Assembly: GCA_001447805.1 (NCBI GenBank)
Contig: CP013099.1
Coordinates: 1,426,001-1,490,000 of the forward strand
DNA from: Candidatus Tenderia electrophaga
GTDB lineage: Bacteria; Pseudomonadota; Gammaproteobacteria; Tenderiales; Tenderiaceae
Direction: 5' to 3'
Length of the DNA stretch: 64,000 nt
In this document: positions 1 to 8,485 of the stretch, piece after piece
How the letters are laid out: the number at the start of each line of letters is the position of its first letter
Position numbering within the stretch: position 1 is the first letter of the stretch
The notes under the pieces: generated by a model
The model's database searches: none
Told to the model about the DNA's origin: nothing
The model's input: only the letters and a program-made list of their open reading frames with translations
Made by a program: the position numbers and the translations under genes

Positions 1-2
1 TT

Positions 3-65
3 ATGCTTGCCTGCCTGGCCCTGATTGCCTGGATATTCAAGACCGGCTACCGCTTGAAGCAATGA
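3..65 (+). CDS. C-terminal end of an unidentified membrane protein (partial)
   Basis: Only the last 20 codons before a TGA at 63-65 are inside the window. The frame reads a hydrophobic stretch (LACLALIAWIF) and then a short basic tail ending RLKQ, which looks like the last transmembrane helix and cytoplasmic tail of an inner-membrane protein. The gene starts upstream of the window, so the family cannot be named. It converges on the nitroreductase gene, with about 147 bases between the two stop codons in which I see no clear gene. Confidence 0.5.
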   Translation: MLACLALIAWIFKTGYRLKQ

Positions 66-212
66 CAGGTGGGCAGGCTTCGTGGCCAGCGCTAAACGCA
101 ACAGCGGTGCGCCCCGCGCCTCGTCCAACAATGGATTTGCAGCCTTACCCGGCTCCATGCGCCGCCGGCGGAGGCGTGTCTCGGCCTGGGGCTGTAACCG
201 CGGGGAGCCGCC

Positions 213-737
213 TTAATCGAGGTGGCTGACGATCTCGTCCAGTCGCCGCCGTTGGGTGGGCTCGGGCAGTTCCGCGGGGTAGCCGAGGCTGAGCATGGCG
301 ACGGGCACCGGCCCGGACTCAAGGCCAATGATCTCCCTCACCTTGGCTTCATCGAAATAGCCGACCCAGGTGGAGGCCATGCCGGCGGCGACCACGGCCA
401 GCTGGGCGTAGGCGGCGGCGATGGTGGTGTCCTGCAGGGCGTAGAGGTCGCGCCCGCGCTCGCCGTATTTTTGCGCGGAGCGCTCCGGTTCGGCACAGAA
501 GATCAGGCACACCGGGGCTTCGGCGATGAAGGCCTGTTGTTGTGCCGCGCCCGACAGCGCCCGGCGTTTTTCCGGGCTGCTGACCACTATGATCCGGTAG
601 GACTGAAGGTCCCCGGCGGAGGGGGCGCTGCAGGCGGTCTCGAGAATGGCGTGGAGTTTTTCCTGTTCGACGGGCTGATCGCTCTGATAACTGCGTACCG
701 AATGACGATGACGTACCGTTTCAAAAAAGTCCCACAT
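213..737 (-). CDS. Nitroreductase family protein
   Basis: Predicted FMN-dependent NAD(P)H oxidoreductase of the nitroreductase fold, cytoplasmic, 174 residues. The N-terminal RHSVRSY motif (residues 12-18) and the APSAGDLQSYRI segment near residue 38 are the usual FMN-contact regions. The C-terminal part has the expected G-W-x-G-Y and LSLGYP segments. The physiological substrate cannot be told from sequence; relatives reduce nitroaromatics, quinones or flavins. It lies 16 bases downstream of bamD on the same strand and is probably cotranscribed with it. The length is at the short end for the family. Confidence 0.85.
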   Translation of the reverse strand: MWDFFETVRHRHSVRSYQSDQPVEQEKLHAILETACSAPSAGDLQSYRIIVVSSPEKRRALSGAAQQQAFIAEAPVCLIFCAEPERSAQKYGERGRDLYALQDTTIAAAYAQLAVVAAGMASTWVGYFDEAKVREIIGLESGPVPVAMLSLGYPAELPEPTQRRRLDEIVSHLD

Positions 738-753
738 GCGCTGGTTCCTCGCG

Positions 754-1509
754 TCAGTTGAGTTGGTTCAGGGCCTCGTGATCGGGGTAGTTCAGTTGCA
801 TTACCTCTAAGGCATCGGCGGCCAGGTCTGCGACGCCGAGGCGGCGATAGGCCTTGATCATTATAACAAGGGCGTCGGGGATGGCCGGTGTCTGAGGATA
901 GTTTTCCAGGGCGTATTTGGCGCGGTTGGCAGCGGACAGGTAGGCGCCGCGGCGGAAATAATAATCGGCTACATTGAGTTCGTAGCGCGCCAGTTGATTG
1001 CGCAGATGCAGCATGCGCTGTTTGGCGTCAGCGACGTATCGGCTGTCGGGAAAGCGCTTGATCAGTTCTTCAAAATAGCGGTAGGCGTTACGGGCGCTTT
1101 GCGGTTGACGCCTGTCGGCCTCCAGGCCGAGCCACAGGTCGAGACTGCCCATGCCGCGTTCGAAACTCACCAGGCCGCGCAGGTAGTAGGCGTAGTCCAC
1201 GTCTGCGGCGCGCGGATAAAGCTTGATGTAACGGTCGGCGGCGGCGATGGCCGACTCGGGCTCGTCGTATTTATAGTAGGCGTAGATCACTTCCAGCTGG
1301 GCCTGCTGGGCGAAGGGACTGAAGGGGTGGTGGATCTCCAGATCCTCGTAATATTTGATAGCGCTTTGATAATCCTCCACCTCCATGGCGTCGCGGGCTT
1401 CGTCATAAAAGCGCTTGGCGGACCAGGTGCTCGGGTCCTGCGTCGAGGCGCAGCCGCTCAGCAGGGCGAGTAGCAGGGAAAAGGCGACTATCTGTTTCAA
1501 AAATGACAT
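754..1509 (-). CDS. bamD: Outer membrane protein assembly factor BamD
   Basis: Outer-membrane lipoprotein of the BAM complex, which inserts beta-barrel proteins into the outer membrane. The 251-residue product starts with a lipoprotein signal whose lipobox is LLSGC (Cys at about residue 20). TPR-like helices follow, with the family segments RFPDSRY, RMLHLRNQLA and YYFRRGAY-x-AANRAKY-x-LENYP typical of BamD (E. coli BamD is 245 residues). The divergent rluD gene across the nearby promoter region is the same arrangement as in E. coli. A second BamD-like gene lies immediately upstream; this copy matches the canonical length and is the better candidate for the essential subunit. Confidence 0.93.
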   Translation of the reverse strand: MSFLKQIVAFSLLLALLSGCASTQDPSTWSAKRFYDEARDAMEVEDYQSAIKYYEDLEIHHPFSPFAQQAQLEVIYAYYKYDEPESAIAAADRYIKLYPRAADVDYAYYLRGLVSFERGMGSLDLWLGLEADRRQPQSARNAYRYFEELIKRFPDSRYVADAKQRMLHLRNQLARYELNVADYYFRRGAYLSAANRAKYALENYPQTPAIPDALVIMIKAYRRLGVADLAADALEVMQLNYPDHEALNQLN

Positions 1510-1595
1510 AGCGGTTCCGGAATGGTTTGTGCTGGTGCGGGTGTGCGGCGCGGTCCGGCGTAGCCTAGCATAGTGCTGCCGGCCTGTGGGCCGGA

Positions 1596-2645
1596 TTAAT
1601 TGTCGTGGCCTTCCATGATGGAGGCCTGCACGTCGTTAAAGCGCCGGATCCAGATATTGTCCAGCCCCAGTTCGGTCTTGAGCCGCTCGGCGGCGTCGAT
1701 GGCCTGGTCGCGGCTGCCGTAGTTGCCGTAGAGCAGGGAATACCAGGCTTTATTGTTGTGCATGCGGCGAAAGTAGGCGCTCTGATCCTGCAGCTGGTGC
1801 TGCTCGATATAGCGCTGCAGACCTTCCTGGCTGCTGGTGCCGGCGATCTGCAGGGTGAAGTGCCGGGGGTTTTGTTGTAGCAGCCATTCTTCGCGGTGAA
1901 TGGATTCCTGCGCCAAGGTGGGGGCGATGGGCGCGGTGACCGGCATTACCTCGACGCCCGAGATGGTGGTGCTGGCGGAGGAGGTGATCAGCTCCAAGGC
2001 TTCGCGCGCGGCGGGGGTCTTGGGATATTGTTCGGCGATATATTTGGCACGTCGGATCGCGGCCTGCTGCCGGCCCTGTTCGAGTTGTTGCCTGACGCTT
2101 TCCAGTTCGTGGCGTGCCAGCAGGTTGCGCAGCTGGGCCATGCGCTGCAGGGCGTTGTCGCGATAGCCGCTGTCGGGAAAACCTTGCACCAGCAGGGAGA
2201 AACTCTGGAACGCTTGGCGGGCATGCTCGGGATCGACGATGGCCTGCTGAGCGGGCGCCGCCTCCGGGTTGGCCGTGCCTTGGGCGGAGCGGATCAGGCC
2301 CTTGAGATAATAGGCGTAGTCCAGATTGGCGTGCTCGGGATGGTTGGTGATGAAGCGCTCGGTCTGGGCCGCGCCGGCGTCGTATTCGCCCAGTTTGTAT
2401 TGCGCGTAGGCGATCTCCAGCGGCGCCAGCTGGGCATAGGGGCTGAGTGGATACCGGTCTTCTAGTTCCTTGAAGGCCTGGATGGCGCCGGCGTGGTCGC
2501 CGCCGGCCTGGGCCTTGCGCGCCTCGCCGTAGTAGTGTTCGGGGGACAGGCTGGCCTGCACTTGCTGAGTTTGCGGTGTCATGCTGGCGCAGCCGCTGAT
2601 CAGGGTAATGAGTATCAGGGCGGCGAGTGGGGAGTACGCTTTCAT
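1596..2645 (-). CDS. BamD-like TPR lipoprotein with C-terminal SPOR domain
   Basis: A 349-residue second BamD-like protein. The start is taken as the ATG opening MKAYSPLAAL, because that gives a normal lipoprotein signal with lipobox LISGC. Residues about 30-215 resemble BamD (PLSPYAQLAPLEIAY, GFPDSGYRDNALQRMAQLRNLLARHE, RAKYIAEQYP-x-TPAAREAL). The C-terminal 85 residues are different: FTLQIAGTSSQEGLQRYIEQ followed by KAWYSLLYGNYGSRDQAIDA and a predicted final strand. This is a SPOR fold, which in other proteins binds denuded septal peptidoglycan. It sits just upstream of bamD on the same strand, 86 bases apart. The likely role, inferred, is coupling envelope assembly to peptidoglycan or division sites. 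Confidence 0.8.
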   Translation of the reverse strand: MKAYSPLAALILITLISGCASMTPQTQQVQASLSPEHYYGEARKAQAGGDHAGAIQAFKELEDRYPLSPYAQLAPLEIAYAQYKLGEYDAGAAQTERFITNHPEHANLDYAYYLKGLIRSAQGTANPEAAPAQQAIVDPEHARQAFQSFSLLVQGFPDSGYRDNALQRMAQLRNLLARHELESVRQQLEQGRQQAAIRRAKYIAEQYPKTPAAREALELITSSASTTISGVEVMPVTAPIAPTLAQESIHREEWLLQQNPRHFTLQIAGTSSQEGLQRYIEQHQLQDQSAYFRRMHNNKAWYSLLYGNYGSRDQAIDAAERLKTELGLDNIWIRRFNDVQASIMEGHDN

Positions 2646-2803
2646 GTGCAAAGTTTGAACAAGCAATCGTTAAGAAGTCAGGCTAGAATACCGACTGCAT
2701 ATCCATTTGGCCAGTGGGGCTGTGGACGGTGGCGAGGAGGGGGATGACTCTGCTCGCATCGCGGTGTTTGGTGTAGGTGCGATTTTTTATTTTTCAAGTA
2801 TTT

Positions 2804-3763
2804 ATGTCCGATTTAGAAACTCTTTCTGCAGCGGTACCGGCGGCCCTGGCCGGACAGCGCCTGGATCAGGTGCTGGCGCAGCTGTTTCCCGATTATTCCC
2901 GCGCCCGTTTGCAGCAGTGGATCAAGGCGGGCCAGGTGCAGGTGGATGGCAAACAACTGCGCCCCAAGGATAGACTGCTGGGCGGCGAGCAGGTGGCGGT
3001 CCAGGCCACCGCCGCGCGCGAGGTGACTTGGCAGGCGCAGCCCCTCCCGTTAAACATCGTCTATGAGGACGAGCACATCCTGGTCATCGACAAGCCGGCG
3101 GGGCTGGTGGTGCATCCGGCCAGCGGCAATCCGGATGGCACCCTGGTCAACGCCTTGCTCAACCACGCCCCGGAGCTGGACGCGGTGCCGCGCGCCGGCA
3201 TCGTCCACCGACTCGATAAGGAGACCAGCGGCCTGCTGGTGGTGGCACGCACTCTGAAGTCGCAAAAACACTTGGTGGACATGCTGCAGGCGCGGGTCAT
3301 GAAGCGCCAGTACCAGGCGGTGATCTGCGGCGTTATGCCCAGCGGCGGCACGGTGGAGGCGCCCATCGGCCGGCATCCGGTGGACCGCAAGCGCATGGCA
3401 GTGGTGGCCAACGGCAAGCCGGCCGTGACCCACTACCGCGTTATCCGGCGTTTTCGCGCCCACAGCCATATCCGTGTCGATCTGGATACCGGCCGCACCC
3501 ACCAGATCCGTGTCCACATGGCCCATATTCGCCATCCCCTGGTGGGCGATCCGGTCTACGGCCAGCGTTTGCGCATTCCGCCCGATAGCAGCGAGCAGAT
3601 GATGGCAACCCTGCGCCGCTTTAGGCGCCAGGCTCTGCACGCGGCGCGGCTCGGGCTGGAGCACCCCGCCAGCGGCGAGCCGCTGGAATGGCAGGCGCCG
3701 TTGCCCGACGACATGGTCCGCCTGCTGGAAGTCTTACAACAGGACGCCGATGAGCATGCCTGA
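2804..3763 (+). CDS. rluD: 23S rRNA pseudouridine synthase RluD
   Basis: Isomerises U1911/U1915/U1917 (E. coli numbering) of helix 69 in 23S rRNA. The ATG at 2804 is preferred; an in-frame GTG at 2777 would add nine residues. An S4-like RNA-binding domain occupies about residues 10-80 (GQRLDQVLAQLFPDYSRARL). The catalytic domain has the HRLDKETSGLL motif whose Asp is the nucleophile, plus the LDTGRTHQIRVHMAHIRHPL block. The 319-residue length fits RluD. It overlaps the next gene pgeF by 14 bases, indicating translational coupling. Confidence 0.94.
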   Translation: MSDLETLSAAVPAALAGQRLDQVLAQLFPDYSRARLQQWIKAGQVQVDGKQLRPKDRLLGGEQVAVQATAAREVTWQAQPLPLNIVYEDEHILVIDKPAGLVVHPASGNPDGTLVNALLNHAPELDAVPRAGIVHRLDKETSGLLVVARTLKSQKHLVDMLQARVMKRQYQAVICGVMPSGGTVEAPIGRHPVDRKRMAVVANGKPAVTHYRVIRRFRAHSHIRVDLDTGRTHQIRVHMAHIRHPLVGDPVYGQRLRIPPDSSEQMMATLRRFRRQALHAARLGLEHPASGEPLEWQAPLPDDMVRLLEVLQQDADEHA

Positions 3764-4505
3764 TCAGAATGTTGGCTGGATTGTGCCTGACTGGCCGGCA
3801 CCGGCGCGGGTACGGGCGGGCAGCACCACACGTTTGGGCGGGGTGAGTGTGGCGCCCTATGACAGCCTTAATCTGGGTGACCATGTGGGCGATGTCCCCG
3901 ATGCAGTGGCTGAAAATCGTCGTCGCTTGCGCCAACAACATCAGCTGCCCGCAGACCCTGTCTGGCTCAAGCAGGTGCACGGTGTGGTGGTGGTGGATGC
4001 GGCGACCGTCCACGGCAGGCCCGAGGCCGACGCCGCCTTTAGCCGTCAATCCGGTGTGGTGTGCACGGTAATGACCGCCGATTGCCTGCCGGTATTGCTG
4101 TGCGACCGGCATGGCACCGTCGTGGCCGCGGTCCATGCCGGTTGGCGCGGCCTGGTGCACGGCGTGATCGAGGCGACCGTGCGGCGCATGGGCGTGTCGG
4201 CGGACAAGCTGATGGCCTGGCTGGGGCCGGCCATCGGCCCGGCCGCCTTTGAGGTGGGCGAGGCGGTGCGCGCCCAGTTTCTCGACGTCGATGCGCAGGC
4301 CGCGACCGCGTTTCAGCCGTCACCCCGGGGGCGCTGGCTGGCGGACATCTACCAGTTGGCGGCACAGCGTCTGACCCGGCTCGGGGTCGAACGGGTCTAT
4401 GGCGGTCATTGGTGTACGTTCAGTGATCAGGAACGCTTCTATTCCTACCGCCGCGACGCTGTCACCGGGCGCATGGCCAGCCTGATCTGGCTGGCCCACG
4501 AATGA
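3750..4505 (+). CDS. pgeF: Peptidoglycan editing factor PgeF (YfiH/laccase-domain protein)
   Basis: Member of the YfiH/DUF152 family, once called polyphenol oxidase; in E. coli it removes misincorporated amino acids from UDP-MurNAc peptides. The 251-residue protein has the expected metal-site elements: an early KQVHGVVV segment, the ADCLPVLL block with Cys, and HAGWRGLVHGVIEATV with His. The later GPAIGP-x-AFEVG segment is also a family hallmark. The reading frame starts inside the end of rluD (14-base overlap), the same order as in E. coli, so the two are surely cotranscribed. Confidence 0.9.
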   Translation: MSMPDQNVGWIVPDWPAPARVRAGSTTRLGGVSVAPYDSLNLGDHVGDVPDAVAENRRRLRQQHQLPADPVWLKQVHGVVVVDAATVHGRPEADAAFSRQSGVVCTVMTADCLPVLLCDRHGTVVAAVHAGWRGLVHGVIEATVRRMGVSADKLMAWLGPAIGPAAFEVGEAVRAQFLDVDAQAATAFQPSPRGRWLADIYQLAAQRLTRLGVERVYGGHWCTFSDQERFYSYRRDAVTGRMASLIWLAHE

Positions 4506-4545
4506 GCTATGATGAGGCCGGACACGCCTTGTCGGAGGTAAACGT

Positions 4546-5067
4546 ATGACCCATTGGTACATCCTGTCAGTGGTCGGTAAAGACCGGCCGGGTATCGTCT
4601 CCCATGTCACCACCGCCCTATATGATGGTGGCTGCAACCTGGGCGAGACCTCCATGATCCGGCTCGGCGACAGTTTCACCATCATGATGATGGTGCGCCA
4701 CGACGGCACGGTGAAATCGCTGCAAAACCTGCTCGCCACGGTGGCCGAGTCCATGGGCCTGCATGTGCACGTGGATAACATGGACGGCCACCTGCACCGC
4801 CACCTGGAGCCGGATGTGCACATCACCGTCTACGGCGCCGACCGTCCCGGCATCGTCGCCCATGTCACCGGGGCCTTGGCCGAGGCCGGGCTCAACATCG
4901 TCAATCTGGACTCCGATGTGGGCGGTACGGAAGACCAGCCCCTCTACGTCATGCATATCGACGGTGTCGCCGGGGAGGGGATCAAGGCACTGGAATCGGC
5001 GCTCGACGTGGTGGTTAAAGAGGGCGTCGAGGCCCGGCTGAGCCCCATCGATACCATGATCGGTTAG
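4546..5067 (+). CDS. Tandem ACT-domain protein, GcvR-like
   Basis: A 173-residue cytoplasmic protein made of two ACT domains. The first begins LSVVGKDRPGIVSHVTTALYDGGCN and the second YGADRPGIVAHVTGALAEAGLN, both typical DRPGIV ligand-binding loops. This is the architecture of GcvR, the repressor partner of GcvA in glycine-cleavage control; whether this copy acts on gcv genes is unknown. It has a strong ribosome-binding site (GGAGGT about seven bases before the ATG). The peptide deformylase gene starts two bases after its stop. Confidence 0.8.
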   Translation: MTHWYILSVVGKDRPGIVSHVTTALYDGGCNLGETSMIRLGDSFTIMMMVRHDGTVKSLQNLLATVAESMGLHVHVDNMDGHLHRHLEPDVHITVYGADRPGIVAHVTGALAEAGLNIVNLDSDVGGTEDQPLYVMHIDGVAGEGIKALESALDVVVKEGVEARLSPIDTMIG

Positions 5068-5069
5068 CC

Positions 5070-5570
5070 GTGGCGGTGTTGGAAATATTGAAGTATCCCG
5101 ACCCGCGCCTCAAGCAGTCCTCGACGCCGGTAGAGACCTTTGATGACTGTCTGCGCGAATTCATCGCAGAGCTGGAACGGACCATGCGCGCCGGGCCGGG
5201 CGGCGTGGGCATTGCCGCGCCGCAGGTGGCTGAGTTTATCCGCGTGGCCGTCGTCGATGTCTCAGGCAAGCCCGACATCGAGCATCACGGCCGCCTGGTG
5301 CTGGTGAATCCGGAAATCGTCGCCTACGACGGTTTCACCAAGGGCCGCGAGGGGTGCATGTCGGTGCCGGACTACACCGGCAACGTCGTCCGCGCCGAGC
5401 ACATCAGCGTGGAATATTTCGATGAGTACGGCCAGCCGCACGCCCTGCAAAGCAGCGGTTTCGAGGCGCGCGCCATTCAGCACGAACTGGATCATCTCGA
5501 GGGGCTGCTGTTCCTCGACCGGCTGGTGAGCCGCCGTAGCGATCTGTTTCGGCGCAAGGTTTACACCTAA
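5070..5570 (+). CDS. def: Peptide deformylase
   Basis: Removes the formyl group from the N-terminal methionine of nascent proteins; metal-dependent and cytoplasmic. All three family motifs are present: [13 protein letters not shown] (Cys metal ligand) and QHELDH (two His ligands and the catalytic Glu). Length is 166 residues, normal for the family. The start codon is GTG, two bases after the ACT-domain gene. It is not next to fmt here, unlike in many bacteria, and instead sits in an ACT-def-small protein-miaA string. Confidence 0.93.
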   Translation: MAVLEILKYPDPRLKQSSTPVETFDDCLREFIAELERTMRAGPGGVGIAAPQVAEFIRVAVVDVSGKPDIEHHGRLVLVNPEIVAYDGFTKGREGCMSVPDYTGNVVRAEHISVEYFDEYGQPHALQSSGFEARAIQHELDHLEGLLFLDRLVSRRSDLFRRKVYT

Positions 5571-5588
5571 CACGCAAAAGCGTTGGCT

Positions 5589-5678
5589 ATGAAGCTGCAA
5601 AAAATCATGATGAGCCTTGTCTTCGGCGGTTTGATTCTGCTGATGCTGGTGCTTACGGTACTGAACGGGTTTATCTAG
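5589..5678 (+). CDS. Small single-span membrane protein (29 residues)
   Basis: A short open frame between def and miaA, 18 bases after the def stop. It encodes MKLQKI followed by a hydrophobic helix of about 20 residues ([19 protein letters not shown]), a textbook small inner-membrane protein with a basic N-terminus. Its TAG stop shares a base with the GTG start of miaA, which suggests translational coupling. There is no strong ribosome-binding site, so it may be translated by coupling from def. I do not recognise a family. The support is the fit between two gene borders and the hydrophobic, K-led composition. Confidence 0.5.
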   Translation: MKLQKIMMSLVFGGLILLMLVLTVLNGFI

Positions 5679-6622
5679 TGTCTGATCTCCCCCCGGCCAT
5701 TTTTGTTATGGGCCCGACGGCGGCCGGTAAGACCGACTTGGCCATCGCCCTGGCCGAAACACTGCCCTGCGAGTTGATCAGTGTCGATTCCGCCCTGGTC
5801 TATCGCGGCATGGATGTGGGCACGGCCAAGCCTGAGCCGGAGATATTGCAGCGGGCGCCGCACCGCTTGATCGATATCCTCGATCCGGCCGAGACGTATT
5901 CCGCCGCCCGCTTTCGCGAGGATGCCCTGGCGGCTATGGCGCAGATCACGGCGGCCGGGCGCATTCCCCTGCTGGTGGGCGGGACCATGCTTTATTTCCG
6001 TGCCCTGGAGCAGGGCCTCTCGCAACTGCCGGCGGCGGATGCCGCGGTTCGCGCCCGGCTTGACGCCGAGCTGGAGGAAACGGGCCTGGCGGCGATGCAC
6101 AAGCGCTTGCAGCAGGTCGATCCTCAGGCCGCCGCGCGCATTCATCCCCACGACCCGCAACGTATCCAGCGCGCCCTGGAGGTCTTTGAAATCAGCGGTA
6201 AACCCATGAGCGAACTGCAGGCCCGGACCGCCGGGAACCGCCTGCCCTATCGCCTGTCGAAGCTGATCATCGCCCCCGCGTCCCGCGCCACTTTGCATGC
6301 GCGCATCGAAAAACGGTTTAAGCGCATGCTTGAACAGGGGTTTATCAACGAGGTGGCACGGCTGCGGCAACGCAGCGATTTGGCGCTGTCTATGCCCGCC
6401 ATGCGCGCGGTGGGCTACCGCCAGGCGTGGGAATACCTTGATGGAAAGTACGGTTATGAGGCATTGGTCGAACGCGGCGTCGCGGCGACGCGCCAGTTTG
6501 CCAAGCGTCAGTTGACGTGGTTGCGGGCCGAGCAGGGCGCGGCCTGGCTGGATAGCGAAGCCGACGATTTGTTGCCGCAGGCCTTGAAATATATAAGTAC
6601 TACCCTCAACTTATCCGAATAG
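5678..6622 (+). CDS. miaA: tRNA dimethylallyltransferase MiaA
   Basis: Transfers a dimethylallyl group to A37 of tRNAs that read UNN codons. The P-loop [11 protein letters not shown] is at residues 12-22. The substrate-binding segments [20 protein letters not shown] and [13 protein letters not shown] follow, and the C-terminal [12 protein letters not shown] block is typical. Length 314 residues. The GTG start overlaps the stop of the preceding 29-residue frame by one base. The miaA-hfq-hflX-hflK-hflC order downstream is the classic proteobacterial arrangement. Confidence 0.95.
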   Translation: MSDLPPAIFVMGPTAAGKTDLAIALAETLPCELISVDSALVYRGMDVGTAKPEPEILQRAPHRLIDILDPAETYSAARFREDALAAMAQITAAGRIPLLVGGTMLYFRALEQGLSQLPAADAAVRARLDAELEETGLAAMHKRLQQVDPQAAARIHPHDPQRIQRALEVFEISGKPMSELQARTAGNRLPYRLSKLIIAPASRATLHARIEKRFKRMLEQGFINEVARLRQRSDLALSMPAMRAVGYRQAWEYLDGKYGYEALVERGVAATRQFAKRQLTWLRAEQGAAWLDSEADDLLPQALKYISTTLNLSE

Positions 6623-6764
6623 ATGTGGGTGTGCTAGTATTTTCAGGTGTTGCGTATCAGGGAAGAACGCGCCAAACCGAACCCCGGCCCTTGAAGACAA
6701 GGCGTCCGGCGGCTTGGCATAACGAAGTACGCTCCATAAACAATAACTAAAGGAGAGTAACGTA

Positions 6765-7001
6765 ATGAGTAAAGGGCAAAGCTTACAAGACCCTTTTTTG
6801 AATACCCTGCGTAAGGAGAAGATTCCGGTCTCCATCTATCTGGTGAACGGCATCAAACTGCAGGGTCAGATCGATTCATTCGATCAGTTTGTGGTGTTAT
6901 TGAAAAACAGTGTCAGTCAAATGGTTTACAAACATGCCATTTCCACCATTGTGCCGGCCAAAACGGTTAAACTGCCTCAGGCTGATGATGCCGCCGGTTA
7001 A
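6765..7001 (+). CDS. hfq: RNA chaperone Hfq
   Basis: Hexameric Sm-like protein that pairs small RNAs with target mRNAs. The 78-residue product begins [26 protein letters not shown] (Sm1 region) and has the YKHAIST Sm2 motif. It ends a few residues after the core, so the C-terminal tail is short compared with E. coli Hfq (102 residues). A strong ribosome-binding site (AAAGGAGAG) precedes the ATG. About 140 bases separate it from miaA and could hold its own promoter. hflX follows 28 bases later. Confidence 0.96.
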   Translation: MSKGQSLQDPFLNTLRKEKIPVSIYLVNGIKLQGQIDSFDQFVVLLKNSVSQMVYKHAISTIVPAKTVKLPQADDAAG

Positions 7002-7029
7002 TCATTCAGGCCGTCGGGTAAACGATTAA

Positions 7030-8388
7030 GTGGAGTTTTTTGAACGCCCCAATGTGGGTGAACGTGCCGTTCTGGTGCACCTGGACTTTCAGGTGGAGGA
7101 CGCGCGTGAAGAGTTAGAGGAGTTCAAAGAACTCGCTTTGTCGGCCGGCGCTGCCCCTGTGGCCATCGTGCAGGGCAGCCGCCGGGCGCCTGATCCCAAG
7201 TATTTTATCGGTGGCGGCAAGGCCGAGGAGATCGTTGATATCGCCGGGGCCGAAGCGGCCGAGCTGGTGATCTTCAACCACACCCTGTCGCCGTCCCAGG
7301 AGCGTAATCTGGAGCGTTTATTGAAATGCCGGGTATTGGACCGCACCGGTCTGATCCTGGATATCTTCGCCCAGCGCGCCCATACCTTCGAAGGCAAGCT
7401 GCAGGTGGAACTGGCCCAGTTGCGCCACTTGTCCACCCGCCTGGTGCGGGGCTGGACCCATCTGGAGCGGCAAAAGGGCGGTATCGGCCTGCGCGGCCCG
7501 GGGGAGACCCAGCTGGAGACTGACCGCCGCTTGATCGGTCAGCGTATCAAGCAGCTCAACAAGCGCTTGGAAAAGGTGCGCCGCCAGCGCGAGGACCGGC
7601 GCCGGTCGCGGCGCAAATCCATGGTGCACACGGTGTCGCTGGTGGGCTATACCAACGCCGGTAAATCGACCCTGTTCAATACGCTGACGGACTCGGATGT
7701 GTATGCCAAAGACCAGCTCTTTGCCACGCTGGACCCGACCCTACGCAAGTTGGAGGTGGAGACCCAACATGACACCATCCTGGTGGATACGGTCGGGTTT
7801 ATTCGCCATCTCCCCCATAGCCTGGTGGCGGCGTTTCGCTCCACCCTGGAAGAGACCGAACAGGCGAACTTGCTGCTGCACATCATCGACGCCCATGATG
7901 ATGAGCGACACGAGCGCATCAACGAGGTCAATGAGGTATTAAAAGAGGTGGGGGCCGAGAACGTCCCCCAGCTTGAAATTTATAACAAGATCGATTTGAT
8001 CGCCGGCGCGGCACCGCGTATCGACCGCGACGCAGACGGCCGGCCGCTGCGGGTCTGGGCGTCGGCCAAGAGCGGAGCCGGTTTGGACTTGCTGAAGCAG
8101 GCCTTGACGGAACTACTGCAGTGGCGCGAGGCCAAAGAAGCAGGTGAGGAGATTTCCTTCGGGCAGGTAAGCTGCCGTCAGCACTACCGTTTACGTCTCG
8201 AACCCCAGGCCGGTCGTTTGCGCGCCGAGCTCTTCGAGCGCGACTTGGTACAGCACGAGGAAGTGCTTGAAAACGGCGACTGGCTGCTGGAAATCCTCGC
8301 CTGGCCGCGTCAGGTGGACGCCTTGTGCCACGGTAAGGAGTGCAAGGTTGTTTCAGACGAACCGCTTAATTCGGTTATAAATCTTTAG
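7030..8388 (+). CDS. hflX: Ribosome-splitting GTPase HflX
   Basis: GTPase that binds and splits stalled or heat-damaged 70S ribosomes. The N-terminal HflX domain (residues about 1-195) ends in the glycine-rich GGIGLRGPGETQLETDRR linker. The G domain follows: G1 GYTNAGKST at about residue 205, G3 DTVGFIRHLP, and G4 NKID. Length is 452 residues, slightly longer than E. coli (426). The start is the GTG at 7030. It is part of the hfq-hflX-hflK-hflC cluster. Confidence 0.94.
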   Translation: MEFFERPNVGERAVLVHLDFQVEDAREELEEFKELALSAGAAPVAIVQGSRRAPDPKYFIGGGKAEEIVDIAGAEAAELVIFNHTLSPSQERNLERLLKCRVLDRTGLILDIFAQRAHTFEGKLQVELAQLRHLSTRLVRGWTHLERQKGGIGLRGPGETQLETDRRLIGQRIKQLNKRLEKVRRQREDRRRSRRKSMVHTVSLVGYTNAGKSTLFNTLTDSDVYAKDQLFATLDPTLRKLEVETQHDTILVDTVGFIRHLPHSLVAAFRSTLEETEQANLLLHIIDAHDDERHERINEVNEVLKEVGAENVPQLEIYNKIDLIAGAAPRIDRDADGRPLRVWASAKSGAGLDLLKQALTELLQWREAKEAGEEISFGQVSCRQHYRLRLEPQAGRLRAELFERDLVQHEEVLENGDWLLEILAWPRQVDALCHGKECKVVSDEPLNSVINL

Positions 8389-8485
8389 TTTAGCCTTGCA
8401 GCTAAGGGCTAAGATTCCTAAAATTGCCAGTTCCGGTTTAGCAATGCCGGCTGGCTTACGACTTTTATAGCGATTGGAGAAACGA

